Positions 34,867 through 42,943 of a stretch of DNA of 64,000 nucleotides are shown here, in pieces. How positions within the stretch are numbered: the first letter of the stretch is position 1; every line of letters starts with the position of its first letter. A program made the position numbers and the translations under genes. Origin of the DNA: an uncultured Hyphomonas sp. GTDB lineage: Bacteria; Pseudomonadota; Alphaproteobacteria; Caulobacterales; Hyphomonadaceae. The notes beneath the pieces were generated by a model, which did no database searches, was not told the DNA's origin, and saw only the letters and a program-made list of their open reading frames with translations. Where the stretch lies: positions 2,418,001-2,482,000 of the forward strand of contig NZ_OY781472.1 in the NCBI RefSeq assembly GCF_963677035.1. Direction: 5' to 3'.

Positions 34867-35655
34867 GGTGAGCATATCTGGCGTTTAACCTTGGTATATG
34901 AGCAAGAACCCGTTCCGCTACTTCAAAACCTCGCCGGAGATCATCCAGCTTGCGGTCATGATGTATGTCCGATTTCCGCTGTCATTGAGGAATGTTGAGG
35001 ACCTGCTCCATGAACGTGGCATCGACATTTGCCACGAAACGGTCCGTCACTGGGTCGATCGCTTCGGCACTTACTTCGCGTACAAGATCCGCAAACGCCG
35101 ATCAGAAAGAATGAGACAATCGTCTCAGTGGCAATGGCACCTGGACGAAGTCTTCGTGAAAATCCGTGGGAGGACTCACTATCTGTGGCGAGCGGTCGAT
35201 CACGAAGGTGAGGTTCTGGAGTCCTTCGTCACGAAGACTCGGGACAAGGCTTCCGCATTGAAATTTATGAGAAAAGCTATGAAGCGCTACGGCAATCCGA
35301 AAGTCGTGGTGACGGATAAATGTCCATCATATCGGGCGGCCATGAAAGTGATCGGGAGCGAGAGGCGTCAGGAGACCGGCCGGCACCTGAACAATCGCGC
35401 TGAGAATTCACACTTGCCATTTCGAAGGCGGGAGCGAGCTATGTCCCGTTTTCGACGCATGCGAAGTCTCCAGAAATTCGCTTCAATCCATTCGTCTGTG
35501 TACAATCACTTCAATCATCAAAGGAATATCGAGAACAGGGCCAGGTTCAAATCGCTACGTGACACTGCGCTTCTCGAATGGCGCGAACTGATCGCTGCCT
35601 GAGGCCTGCTCGTCCGCGAAAAACGGAGACTGGTTCGAGTTAGTCTGACACCACC
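34841..35655 (+). mobile_element. IS6-family insertion sequence, copy 1
   Basis: This element of about 815 bp has one transposase gene and imperfect ends. The left end carries ATTGTCA (34844-34850). The right end is GTCTGACACCACC (35643-35655). Boundaries are approximate because the inverted repeats match imperfectly, and I see no clean 8-bp target duplication. It interrupts the integrase gene. It is adjacent, in the same orientation, to a second related element. Confidence 0.75.
34898..35602 (+). CDS. IS6-family transposase
   Basis: The 234-residue DDE transposase has the IS6/IS26 architecture: N-terminal NPFRYFKTSPEIIQLAV, HTH-like VEDLLHERGI, and catalytic residues in WHLDEVFVKI (D), VVTDKCPSY (D) and NNRAENSHLPFRRRE (E). 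It is full length for the family and apparently intact. It is about 85 percent identical by eye to the transposase of the neighbouring element. IS6 transposases act by replicative transposition, forming cointegrates. Confidence 0.95.
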   Translation: MSKNPFRYFKTSPEIIQLAVMMYVRFPLSLRNVEDLLHERGIDICHETVRHWVDRFGTYFAYKIRKRRSERMRQSSQWQWHLDEVFVKIRGRTHYLWRAVDHEGEVLESFVTKTRDKASALKFMRKAMKRYGNPKVVVTDKCPSYRAAMKVIGSERRQETGRHLNNRAENSHLPFRRRERAMSRFRRMRSLQKFASIHSSVYNHFNHQRNIENRARFKSLRDTALLEWRELIAA

Positions 35656-35672
35656 GATACCAGCGCTCCCCA

Positions 35673-36490
35673 GGGGGCATTGTCAGGGCAAACGGCCTTG
35701 AGGCACAGGGCTGAGGCGGTTAGCCTCGCGAAATGGCCAAGAACCCGTTTCGCTATTTCAAGACATCACCCGAAATCATTCAACTGGGCGTCCTGATGTA
35801 TGTCCGATTCCCGCTGTCTTTGCGGAATGTCGAAGACCTTCTTCACGAACGCGGTATCGATGTCTGTCACGAAAGTGTCCGGCTCTGGGTCGACCGGTTT
35901 GGCACATACTTCGCACACAAGATCCGGAAAAGGCGTTCAGAAGCGATGCGGCAGAGTCCGCAATGGCAGTGGCACTTGGATGAGGTTTTCGTGAAGATCC
36001 GTGGGCAGACTCATTATCTTTGGCGCGCTGTCGATCATGAAGGTGAAGTCTTGGAATCTTACGTTACAAAGACCCGGGACAAGGCTGCTGCATTGAAATT
36101 CCTTAAGAAAGCTATGAGGCGGTATGGAAATCCACATGTCGTGGTGACGGACAAATGTCCATCATATCGGGCGGCCATGAAAGTGATCGGGAGCGAAGGT
36201 CGCCAGGAAACTGGCCGGCATCTCAACAATCGCGCCGAGAATTCTCACTTACCGTTCCGAAGGCGAGGGCGGGCGATGTCCCGTTTCCGGCGCATGCGAA
36301 GTTTGCAAAAGTTCGTCTCAGTTCATTCGTCAGTGTACAATCACTTCAATTTCGAAAGACACATCAACACCAGAATCCGGTTCAAACAGAAACGCGACGC
36401 CGCGCTTCGCGAATGGCGCGACCTTCTCGTCGCTTAGGACCTGTTGGTCTGCAAATTACGGAGACTGGTTCGAGTTTGTCTGACAGCACC
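35673..36490 (+). mobile_element. IS6-family insertion sequence, copy 2
   Basis: This element of about 818 bp begins near GGGGGCATTGTCAGGG (35673) and ends with GTCTGACAGCACC (36478-36490). It lies 17 bp after copy 1 in the same orientation. The transposases differ at roughly one residue in seven, so the two are separate insertions rather than a fresh tandem duplication. End positions are approximate. Confidence 0.75.
35733..36437 (+). CDS. IS6-family transposase
   Basis: The 234-residue transposase has the same DDE residues as its neighbour: WHLDEVFVKI, VVTDKCPSY and NNRAENSHLPF. Differences cluster in the C-terminal 30 residues (NHFNFERHINTRIRFKQK versus NHFNHQRNIENRARFKSL). It is full length and probably functional. 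Confidence 0.95.
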   Translation: MAKNPFRYFKTSPEIIQLGVLMYVRFPLSLRNVEDLLHERGIDVCHESVRLWVDRFGTYFAHKIRKRRSEAMRQSPQWQWHLDEVFVKIRGQTHYLWRAVDHEGEVLESYVTKTRDKAAALKFLKKAMRRYGNPHVVVTDKCPSYRAAMKVIGSEGRQETGRHLNNRAENSHLPFRRRGRAMSRFRRMRSLQKFVSVHSSVYNHFNFERHINTRIRFKQKRDAALREWRDLLVA

Positions 36491-36502
36491 ATCAGCGCCA
36501 TC

Positions 36503-37009
36503 TCATGAAAAATCATCCGGATTTGCTTCGAACGCCTTGAGTTTGTCGACATAGCTCTCGATCAGCTGCGTCTTGCGATCTTCACTGAAACTTCCATCAA
36601 TCTCGACGGCCTCATGGGCTTTCGACCATTCCAGCGCCTTGAGGAGCAGCCAGATCACATGCAAGCCTGCCTGTACGCTGTCCGTCGACAATTTCGGGTC
36701 ATCGGTTGCGAGTGCCTCGGCTATTGCCGGATCATCGGTAAGGGCTTCGAACAAATCACTCAGAAGAAGGCCAGACTTTCCAAGCCCCAATCCTTGCCTT
36801 TCAAGGTAGGGCGGTCGGCCTTCCGTACGATTGTGACTTTGGACCCATGCGAGATGAGAAACTGTTTTCCACATCTGGTGTGAGGTAGACCCGTGCAGGA
36901 GCAGGCCGGCTCTGATCCGATCACTGGCGGTTTCAATCTCATCCTCAGCGATTCGGCACTGCGAGTATTCGGTCAGCTGAGATAGGAGAATCTGTTTTCC
37001 ACTCGGCAT
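36503..37009 (-). CDS. Hypothetical protein between IS elements
   Basis: The 168-residue protein is not recognised. It is largely helical and acidic, with YLERQGLGLGKSGLLLSDLFEALTDDPAIAEALATDDP and a C-terminal KTQLIESYVDKLKAFEANPDDF. No membrane segment or signal peptide is seen. GGAG lies about 9 nt before the ATG at 37009. It lies 12 nt from the right end of IS6 copy 2, inside the IS-rich part of the island. It may be island cargo or a remnant of the disrupted element. Confidence 0.5.
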   Translation of the reverse strand: MPSGKQILLSQLTEYSQCRIAEDEIETASDRIRAGLLLHGSTSHQMWKTVSHLAWVQSHNRTEGRPPYLERQGLGLGKSGLLLSDLFEALTDDPAIAEALATDDPKLSTDSVQAGLHVIWLLLKALEWSKAHEAVEIDGSFSEDRKTQLIESYVDKLKAFEANPDDFS

Positions 37010-37060
37010 GAGATGAAACTCCGCTAGAAAAATTGGCCCGGTTCAGAAGACAATGCCAGC

Positions 37061-37313
37061 CTAATCGATAACCAGTTTAGCGTTGTTCTCAATGCACCAG
37101 CCCTCAAGCTACTGCCTTAGCACGGAATAAAGGTCCTTTGCCAAGCCGGGAGCTTGCTCTGGCCAGTCTTCTTCAGTTAGCAGGAAGGCAGTCTGCGACT
37201 GTCTCCGGCAATGCGCGCAGACTGTTTTCAATCTGCTGCCGCCGAAGGCTTTGGGAGTAGGCCGCGTCACTGCCGATCCGGATGTAGCGGCATACGGGCG
37301 GTCACGTGTCCCT
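37061..37313 (-). pseudogene. Decayed gene fragment (frameshift and in-frame stop)
   Basis: Read on the minus strand, one frame gives a coherent protein-like stretch CRYIRIGSDAAYSQSLRRQ followed by IENSLRALPETVADC. It then shifts frame into TAFLLTEEDWPEQAPGLAKD and LYSVLRQ, an in-frame TAG, and LEGWCIENNAKLVID before a final TAG. This is what a broken gene looks like. Its 5' end meets an IS-end fragment at about 37316. Identity is unknown. The rest of the 373-base gap (37010-37382) holds only IS-end fragments. Confidence 0.4.
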
Positions 37314-37315
37314 GA

Positions 37316-37380
37316 TCGAGTTTGTCTGACAGCACCCTCCGAACCACTCGGCGATCGCGTTCGTCTGACAGCATCTTCCC
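37316..37380 (+). repeat. Two extra IS6-type right-end fragments
   Basis: The sequence TCGAGTTTGTCTGACAGC begins at 37316 and a diverged copy, GTTCGTCTGACAGCATC, at 37358. Both match the right end of the two intact IS6 elements (GTCTGACAGCACC). They lie about 40 bp apart without a transposase, so they are remnants of earlier insertions or deletions. Confidence 0.7.
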
Positions 37381-37382
37381 AG

Positions 37383-37835
37383 CTAAATAGGAAGCATTGT
37401 CGTGCGTTTGATCGTTTTCAAGGCGAAGTTGGAGTTCAAGGATGCAACGTGGGGAAGGTTGGCGAGCTTCTCCTTGAGGAAGACTTCATAGTCCTCGATG
37501 CTCCTGGCGACGACGCGAAGCAGATAGTCGCTTGCACCGCTCATTGAAAAGCAAGACAGGATTTCGGGGTGTTTTTGTACAGAGCGCTCAAACTCATCAA
37601 GCTGCATTGTGGCGTTCTTTTCCAGTTTCACCTGAACGATGACTGTTACCCCAAAACCTAGCGCATTCTGGTTAAGCAGGATTGCCGGACCGTCGATAAT
37701 GCCTTCGGCTTCCATGCGTTTGAGGCGCTTCCAGCACGCCGTGTGAGACAGCCCAATGGCCTCGCCAAGTTCGGACATCGACATTCGGGGCTTCGCCTGA
37801 TGTGCCCTTAGCAGCTTTTTGTCGATCGCGTCCAA
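37383..37835 (-). CDS. Lrp/AsnC-family regulator, BkdR-like
   Basis: The 150-residue regulator has an N-terminal winged HTH (SELGEAIGLSHTACWKRLKRMEAEGII) and a C-terminal RAM ligand/oligomerisation domain (SGASDYLLRVVARSIEDYEVFLKEKL). It is divergent from the branched-chain 2-oxoacid dehydrogenase operon, the same layout as BkdR in Pseudomonas, which activates bkd in response to branched-chain amino acids. Candidate binding repeats lie between the two at 37876-37905. Confidence 0.9.
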   Translation of the reverse strand: MDAIDKKLLRAHQAKPRMSMSELGEAIGLSHTACWKRLKRMEAEGIIDGPAILLNQNALGFGVTVIVQVKLEKNATMQLDEFERSVQKHPEILSCFSMSGASDYLLRVVARSIEDYEVFLKEKLANLPHVASLNSNFALKTIKRTTMLPI

Positions 37836-37875
37836 GTATCCAGTCTCTCCAGCAGGAAGGTTGATGATGTATCCA

Positions 37876-37905
37876 ATAAATTATCAATACCGATAAATTG
37901 TCAAT
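37876..37905. promoter_or_regulatory. Direct-repeat operator candidate between the Lrp-type gene and bkd operon
   Basis: ATAAATTATCAAT (37876-37888) and ATAAATTGTCAAT (37893-37905) are 13-bp direct repeats differing at one base and spaced 17 bp start to start, in an AT-rich spot of an otherwise GC-rich region. Lrp-family proteins typically bind several phased AT-rich sites. The binding role is inferred. Confidence 0.5.
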
Positions 37906-38004
37906 CTGAGAATGGCGTTTTCGGACAAATTCGAAACAACTTTTCCCGGCTGATCTGCGCACAATGCATGCCTGCGATTGTTGTAGCGGTTGAGGATATT
38001 CATC

Positions 38005-39237
38005 GTGAGTCAGGATAGCTCCCATACACGTCTATACGTGCCAACGCCGCGCGCGCGACCTGGTGATGAGGTGGATTTTGGGGATCTGGTCCTCTCGCCT
38101 GTTGGGGCTATTGCGCGCCCGGCGATTGATGCTCCTGAGCACTCGCTTCGGGATATTCCATTCTCTCTTATCCGCACGCTCGACGATTCTGGTGCTGCCG
38201 TTGGAGATTGGCGTCCAGACCTTGCGGAAGGAGATCTTGTCAGAGCTTTGAAGGCGATGGTTCTCACGCGTGTGTTCGACGAACGCATGTTCAAAATGCA
38301 GCGCCAAGGGAAGACCAGCTTTTACATGAAGAGCCGGGGTGAGGAAGCGCTAGGTGCGGTTCCATCACTTGTGCTCAGGCGGGACGACATGTGTTTTCCG
38401 ACCTACCGGCTGGTCAGCTGGCTGATGGCGCGCGACTACCCTCTCATTGACCTGGTCAACCAGATATTCAGCAACGCGCAGGATCCCCTGAAAGGCCGTC
38501 AGCTACCCATCCTGTATTCAGCAAGGGAGTATGGATTCTACTCCCTGTCTGGGAATGTCGGCAGCCGGTTCGGGCACGCCGTCGGTTGGGCCATGGCCAA
38601 GGCCTACCGAGGGAGGGATGATATTGCGATCGGCTATATCGGCGAGGGCACGACAGCCGAAGGCGATTTTCACGAGGCCCTCACATTTGCGAGCGTCTAC
38701 CGGGCGCCCGTCATCCTTTGCGTTACCAACAATCAGTGGGCAATTTCGTCATTCTCGGGCATCGCCGGCGCGCTCGAAACCACCTTTGCAGCAAAAGCGA
38801 TCGCCTACGGCATTCCCGGCCTTCGTGTCGACGGCAATGATGTGCTGGCGGTCTGGGCAGCGACGCAATGGGCGGCCGAGCGGGCGCGCGCAGGGCACGG
38901 TGCGACTTTGATTGAGTTCTTCACCTATCGTGCCGAGGGACACTCCACCAGCGATGACCCAGGAAAGTACCGGCCGGTGGATGAGGCATCCGCATGGCCA
39001 CTGGGTGATCCGATTGAGCGCCTTAAGCAGCATTTGATCGTTACGGGCGAATGGGATGAAAGCCGCCACGCTGCCCTCGAGGAGAGCGTCGCGCAGGTTG
39101 TGCGTTCTGCGGTCAAAGAGGGTGAAGCTGTCGGTACCCTCGGTGAGTCCAAGCCCAGCGTGAAGGAGATGTTTGAAGGTGTTTTCAAGGAGCCCGATTG
39201 GCGCATCCTTGAACAGCGCGGCGAGTGGGGGATTTAA
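38005..39237 (+). CDS. bkdA1: Branched-chain 2-oxoacid dehydrogenase E1 alpha subunit
   Basis: The 410-residue thiamine-diphosphate-dependent E1 alpha subunit decarboxylates 2-oxoisovalerate, 4-methyl-2-oxovalerate and 3-methyl-2-oxovalerate. The ThDP/Mg motif is GEGTTAEGDFHEAL from about residue 213, through VTNNQWAIS; the phosphorylation-loop-like EGHSTSDDP is also present. The N-terminal extension is typical of Pseudomonas-type BkdA1 (410 residues). The GTG at 38005 is chosen because GAGG lies 9 nt upstream; the frame extends 15 nt further. It is the first gene of an eight-gene unit. Confidence 0.95.
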   Translation: MSQDSSHTRLYVPTPRARPGDEVDFGDLVLSPVGAIARPAIDAPEHSLRDIPFSLIRTLDDSGAAVGDWRPDLAEGDLVRALKAMVLTRVFDERMFKMQRQGKTSFYMKSRGEEALGAVPSLVLRRDDMCFPTYRLVSWLMARDYPLIDLVNQIFSNAQDPLKGRQLPILYSAREYGFYSLSGNVGSRFGHAVGWAMAKAYRGRDDIAIGYIGEGTTAEGDFHEALTFASVYRAPVILCVTNNQWAISSFSGIAGALETTFAAKAIAYGIPGLRVDGNDVLAVWAATQWAAERARAGHGATLIEFFTYRAEGHSTSDDPGKYRPVDEASAWPLGDPIERLKQHLIVTGEWDESRHAALEESVAQVVRSAVKEGEAVGTLGESKPSVKEMFEGVFKEPDWRILEQRGEWGI

Positions 39238-39241
39238 TTCG

Positions 39242-40255
39242 ATGGCCGTGATGAACATGATCCAGGCGGTCAACAATGCGCTCGACACAATGCTGTCTCG
39301 CGACCCGGATGTCCTGATTTTTGGTGAGGATGTTGGTTATTTTGGTGGTGTCTTCCGCGTGACGGACAAGCTGCAGGAAAAACATGGACTGCATCGGTGT
39401 TTTGATGCGCCGATTTCCGAAGGCGGGATTGTTGCCACAGCGATTGGCATGGGGGCTGAAGGGTTACGCCCTGTCGTCGAGATACAGTTCGCCGATTACA
39501 TTCTACCTGCCTATGATCAGCTTGTGTCAGAGGCGGCGCGTCTACGCTACCGGTCAAATGGTGAATTCGAAGCTCCGATCACGGTCCGTTCGCCATATGG
39601 CGGGGGTATCTTCGGTGGCCAGACGCACAGCCAGTCTCCGGAAGCGATCTTTGCGCATATCACCGGGCTCAAGACAGTTATTCCATCCACTCCATATGAT
39701 GCGAAAGGACTGCTCATCGCGGCGATCGAGTGCGATGATCCGGTGATTTTCCTTGAGCCGAAACGCATCTATAACGGGCCGTTCGATGGCCGGCACGGGC
39801 AGGCGCTCACGTCCTGGGCGCAGCACCCTGCGGCGCAGGTTCCGGAGGACTACTACACCATCCCCCTGGGCAAAGCGTCGATCGTGCGCGAAGGCAAAGA
39901 CGTCACCGTCCTGGCATATGGCACGATGGTTCATGTGGCGCTCGCGGGGATTGCCGATGCCGGTATCGATGCTGAACTGATCGACCTGAGGTCGATTGTT
40001 CCGCTCGATGTGGAAACGATTGTCGCGTCCGTGAAGAAGACTGGCCGGTGCGTCATCGTCCATGAGGCCTCGCGCTTTGGCGGCTTTGGCGGAGAGCTCT
40101 CTGCGCTCGTGACGGAACGGTGTTTCTACTACCTGAAAGCGCCAACCCAACGCGTTGCAGGCTGGGACACGCCTTACCCGCACGCCTTTGAGTGGGATTA
40201 CTTCCCGGGGCCGGATCGCATTGCCAAGGCGCTGGCTCAAGTGATGGAGGAATAG
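39242..40255 (+). CDS. bkdA2: Branched-chain 2-oxoacid dehydrogenase E1 beta subunit
   Basis: The 337-residue E1 beta subunit begins MAVMNMIQAVNNALD. It shows FGEDVGYFGGVFRVTDKLQ, EIQFADYILPAYDQLVSEAA and the C-terminal EASRFGGFGGEL block. It completes the ThDP active site with E1 alpha. The start is 4 nt after the bkdA1 stop. The frame is open upstream into bkdA1, but homology and the GGGGGA site support 39242. Confidence 0.96.
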   Translation: MAVMNMIQAVNNALDTMLSRDPDVLIFGEDVGYFGGVFRVTDKLQEKHGLHRCFDAPISEGGIVATAIGMGAEGLRPVVEIQFADYILPAYDQLVSEAARLRYRSNGEFEAPITVRSPYGGGIFGGQTHSQSPEAIFAHITGLKTVIPSTPYDAKGLLIAAIECDDPVIFLEPKRIYNGPFDGRHGQALTSWAQHPAAQVPEDYYTIPLGKASIVREGKDVTVLAYGTMVHVALAGIADAGIDAELIDLRSIVPLDVETIVASVKKTGRCVIVHEASRFGGFGGELSALVTERCFYYLKAPTQRVAGWDTPYPHAFEWDYFPGPDRIAKALAQVMEE

Positions 40256-40259
40256 GTCT

Positions 40260-41561
40260 GTGTCCGAATTTTATTCCGTCAAATTGCCCGATGTCGGGGA
40301 AGGCGTCACCGAAGCGGAGATTGTTGCATGGCACGTTGCCGTCGGCGATCAGGTCGAAGAGGAGCAGACGCTGCTCGACGTCATGACTGACAAGGCAACT
40401 GTCGAGATGCCTTCGCCCATTGCAGGTACGGTCGTCGCCATACATGGTTCGGTCGGTGATCTTGCTGCGGTCGGGTCCATCGTTGTCGAAATCGCCGCTG
40501 AAGGATCCGCGGTGGAGTCTGTACAGCACGATGAACCCGAACCGGAATCCAGCGCTGAGGATGCAGGTGGGCCGAGCGATGAAGGCGCAAGCGCCCCGGC
40601 TGAACCGGCTACACCCCAGAAGCCAGTGGCAGCTGCGCCCGCACCGGCCGTAGCGACGCCAGCGCCTGCGGCCCCATCCGGCACGCCACTGGCCGCACCC
40701 GCGACACGCCGGCGGGCTTTCGAGCATGGAGTCCATTTGCAGTTCGTGCCGGGCACCGGACCGGGGGGGCGGATCACGTCTTCAGATCTTGATACCTATC
40801 TGGCGAACGGCGCGAAAGAGGACGGCCCGGCAAGAGGGACGATGCCGCGAATGGGCGTGCATGATGTCAAGATCGTAGGCATGCGGCGCTTAATCGCCCA
40901 GCGAATGCAAGATGCTAAAGCGCGCATTCCACACTTCTCCTATATCGAAGAATTCGACGTCACCGAACTTGAAGGTTTGCGCAGTGAGCTCAATCAGGAA
41001 CGCTCCAGCGATGACCAGCCCAAACTGACTTTGCTGCCTTTCTTCATGCGGGCGCTCGTTCTGTTGCAGTCGGAATTTCCAAACATCAACGCCCGTTATG
41101 ACGATGATGCGAACGTGCTTCACACCTATGACGGGGTACATATCGGTATTGCCACGCAGACACCTCAGGGCCTCATGGTGCCGGTTGTCCGCCATGCCGA
41201 GGCGCGCGATCTTTGGGAGTGTGCCCGCGAGATGATGCGGGTCACGGCGGCAGCCCGCGACGGCACTGCCAAGCGAGAGGACTTGACCGGCTCCACAATC
41301 ACGTTGACCAGTCTCGGCGTACTGGGGGGCATCGCGGCGACACCGGTGATCAACTCACCTGAAGTCGCGATCATCGGGCCTAACAAGATCGCCGAGCGTC
41401 CTGTCGTGGACGGTGGCCGAATTTCGATCCGTAAGATGATGAACCTGTCGACCTCATTCGATCATCGCATCGTCGATGGACATGATGCTGCGCGGTTTGT
41501 GCAAAGACTGAAGACGCTGATCGAAACGCCAGCGCGATTGTTCGTGGAGATGCCCCGATGA
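40260..41561 (+). CDS. bkdB: Dihydrolipoyl acyltransferase (E2) of the branched-chain complex
   Basis: The 433-residue E2 has one lipoyl domain (residues about 1-80, lipoyl lysine Lys45 in TDKATVEM). An Ala/Pro/Glu-rich linker follows, then a peripheral-subunit-binding domain (RRAFEHGVHLQFVPGTGPGGRI, about residues 150-180) and a catalytic domain ending with the acyltransferase motif DHRIVDG (His402, Asp406). It forms the core of the complex. The GTG start has GGAGG 9 nt upstream. Its stop overlaps the E3 start. Confidence 0.95.
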   Translation: MSEFYSVKLPDVGEGVTEAEIVAWHVAVGDQVEEEQTLLDVMTDKATVEMPSPIAGTVVAIHGSVGDLAAVGSIVVEIAAEGSAVESVQHDEPEPESSAEDAGGPSDEGASAPAEPATPQKPVAAAPAPAVATPAPAAPSGTPLAAPATRRRAFEHGVHLQFVPGTGPGGRITSSDLDTYLANGAKEDGPARGTMPRMGVHDVKIVGMRRLIAQRMQDAKARIPHFSYIEEFDVTELEGLRSELNQERSSDDQPKLTLLPFFMRALVLLQSEFPNINARYDDDANVLHTYDGVHIGIATQTPQGLMVPVVRHAEARDLWECAREMMRVTAAARDGTAKREDLTGSTITLTSLGVLGGIAATPVINSPEVAIIGPNKIAERPVVDGGRISIRKMMNLSTSFDHRIVDGHDAARFVQRLKTLIETPARLFVEMPR

Positions 41562-42943
41562 GCGAAACACTGACACCGAAAGTTCTCATCGTTGGTGGCG
41601 GCCCTGGCGGATATGTTGCAGCGATCCGTTGCGGCCAGCTTGGCCTGGATACTGTGCTGGTCGAAGCGGACCGGCTCGGCGGCACCTGCCTGATCCGGGG
41701 ATGCATTCCATCCAAGGCCATCATCCATATGGCGGGCCAGTATGCGCAAATGGCAAAAGCCGCGAACATGTCTCTGCACGGCATCTCTCTGGCATCGGCG
41801 CCCAAACTTGAGCTTGGGGAAACGGTGCGCTGGAAGGATGGCATTGTCGATCGTCTCAATCAGGGTGTCGCCGGCCTGCTCGCGCGCGCCAAGGTGAAAG
41901 TCATTTCCGGCTGGGGAGAATTTTCGGATTCCAAGACCTGTGTGGTGAAGACCGGGGACGGTCAGGTCACGGTTCGGCCGGAGCATGTCATTCTCGCGAC
42001 CGGATCTTCGCCAATAGAACTTCCCAATCTGAAGCCTAGCGACAAAGTGATCTCTTCGACCGAAGCGCTTTGCCTGTCTGAAGTTCCTGAGAACCTTGTC
42101 ATCGTCGGCGCCGGCTATATCGGACTCGAACTTGGCGGTGCGTATGCAAAGCTCGGTTCCCGGGTCACCATTGTTGAAACAGCCGACCGGATACTGCCAT
42201 CCTACGACTCCAAACTCGTCGCGCCGGTCCAGAAGGCCCTTGAGGCTTTGGGGGTGACATTCCTGCTCGGTTGTGAAGCCGTTGAGGAGAACGCTAAGGG
42301 CCTGCTGGTCAAGCCTGACGGCGGACGGAAGAGGACGATCCAGGCCGATAAGATCCTTGTTACGGTCGGGCGCTGCCCCAATACACAAGGCTGGGGACTC
42401 GAAAACATGGCGATCAAGATGAACGAGCGGTTCGTTGACGTCGACGAGCGTTGCGCGACCTCAAATCGCAATGTCTGGGCTATTGGCGATCTTGTTGGCG
42501 AACCCATGCTCGAGCACAAGGCGGCGACACAGGGGGAAATGGTCGCCGAGATTATCGCGGGACGTAAGCGCCGGTTCGACTATGAAGCGATCCCCGCTGT
42601 CTGTTTCACCGACCCGGAAATCGTCTCGGTGGGGGCAGGTCCCGATGAACCAGACACAATCTCGGGCATATTCCCATTCCTCGCGAATGGTCGTGCTCTG
42701 ACCATGGATGCAGGCGAAGAGAAGGGGTTCGTGCGGGTGATCGCGAGCAAGGATTCCCACCGGATCCTCGGAGTTCAGGCTGTTGGATCCAACGTCTCGG
42801 AGCTGTCTGCTGTCTTCACGCACGCCATCGAGATGGGAGCCGTCCTAGAGGATGTCGCCGGTATAATTCATGCGCATCCAACGCTCGGCGAAGCATTTCA
42901 TGAAGCTTCACTAAAGGCGCTTGGCCATGCCATTCATATCTGA
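41558..42943 (+). CDS. lpdV: Dihydrolipoyl dehydrogenase (E3) of the branched-chain complex
   Basis: The 461-residue flavoprotein reoxidises the lipoyl group of E2 and reduces NAD. It has the FAD-binding GGGPGGYVAAIRCGQLG, redox-active Cys44 and Cys49 in GGTCLIRGCIPSK, the NAD fold GAGYIGLELGGAYAKLG, and the C-terminal catalytic His-Glu in HAHPTLGEAFHEA. It overlaps bkdB by 4 nt (ATGA). The dedicated E3 within the operon matches the Pseudomonas bkd arrangement. Confidence 0.96.
   Translation: MSETLTPKVLIVGGGPGGYVAAIRCGQLGLDTVLVEADRLGGTCLIRGCIPSKAIIHMAGQYAQMAKAANMSLHGISLASAPKLELGETVRWKDGIVDRLNQGVAGLLARAKVKVISGWGEFSDSKTCVVKTGDGQVTVRPEHVILATGSSPIELPNLKPSDKVISSTEALCLSEVPENLVIVGAGYIGLELGGAYAKLGSRVTIVETADRILPSYDSKLVAPVQKALEALGVTFLLGCEAVEENAKGLLVKPDGGRKRTIQADKILVTVGRCPNTQGWGLENMAIKMNERFVDVDERCATSNRNVWAIGDLVGEPMLEHKAATQGEMVAEIIAGRKRRFDYEAIPAVCFTDPEIVSVGAGPDEPDTISGIFPFLANGRALTMDAGEEKGFVRVIASKDSHRILGVQAVGSNVSELSAVFTHAIEMGAVLEDVAGIIHAHPTLGEAFHEASLKALGHAIHI

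Noticed and set aside
34197..36490. A composite transposon bounded by the two IS6 copies
   Set aside because: Only 17 bp lie between the two elements, so nothing is carried between them.
34841..36490. Target-site duplications around the IS6 elements
   Set aside because: No exact 8-bp direct repeats were found at the estimated ends. CAGCGC occurs near both ends of copy 2, but the match is too short.
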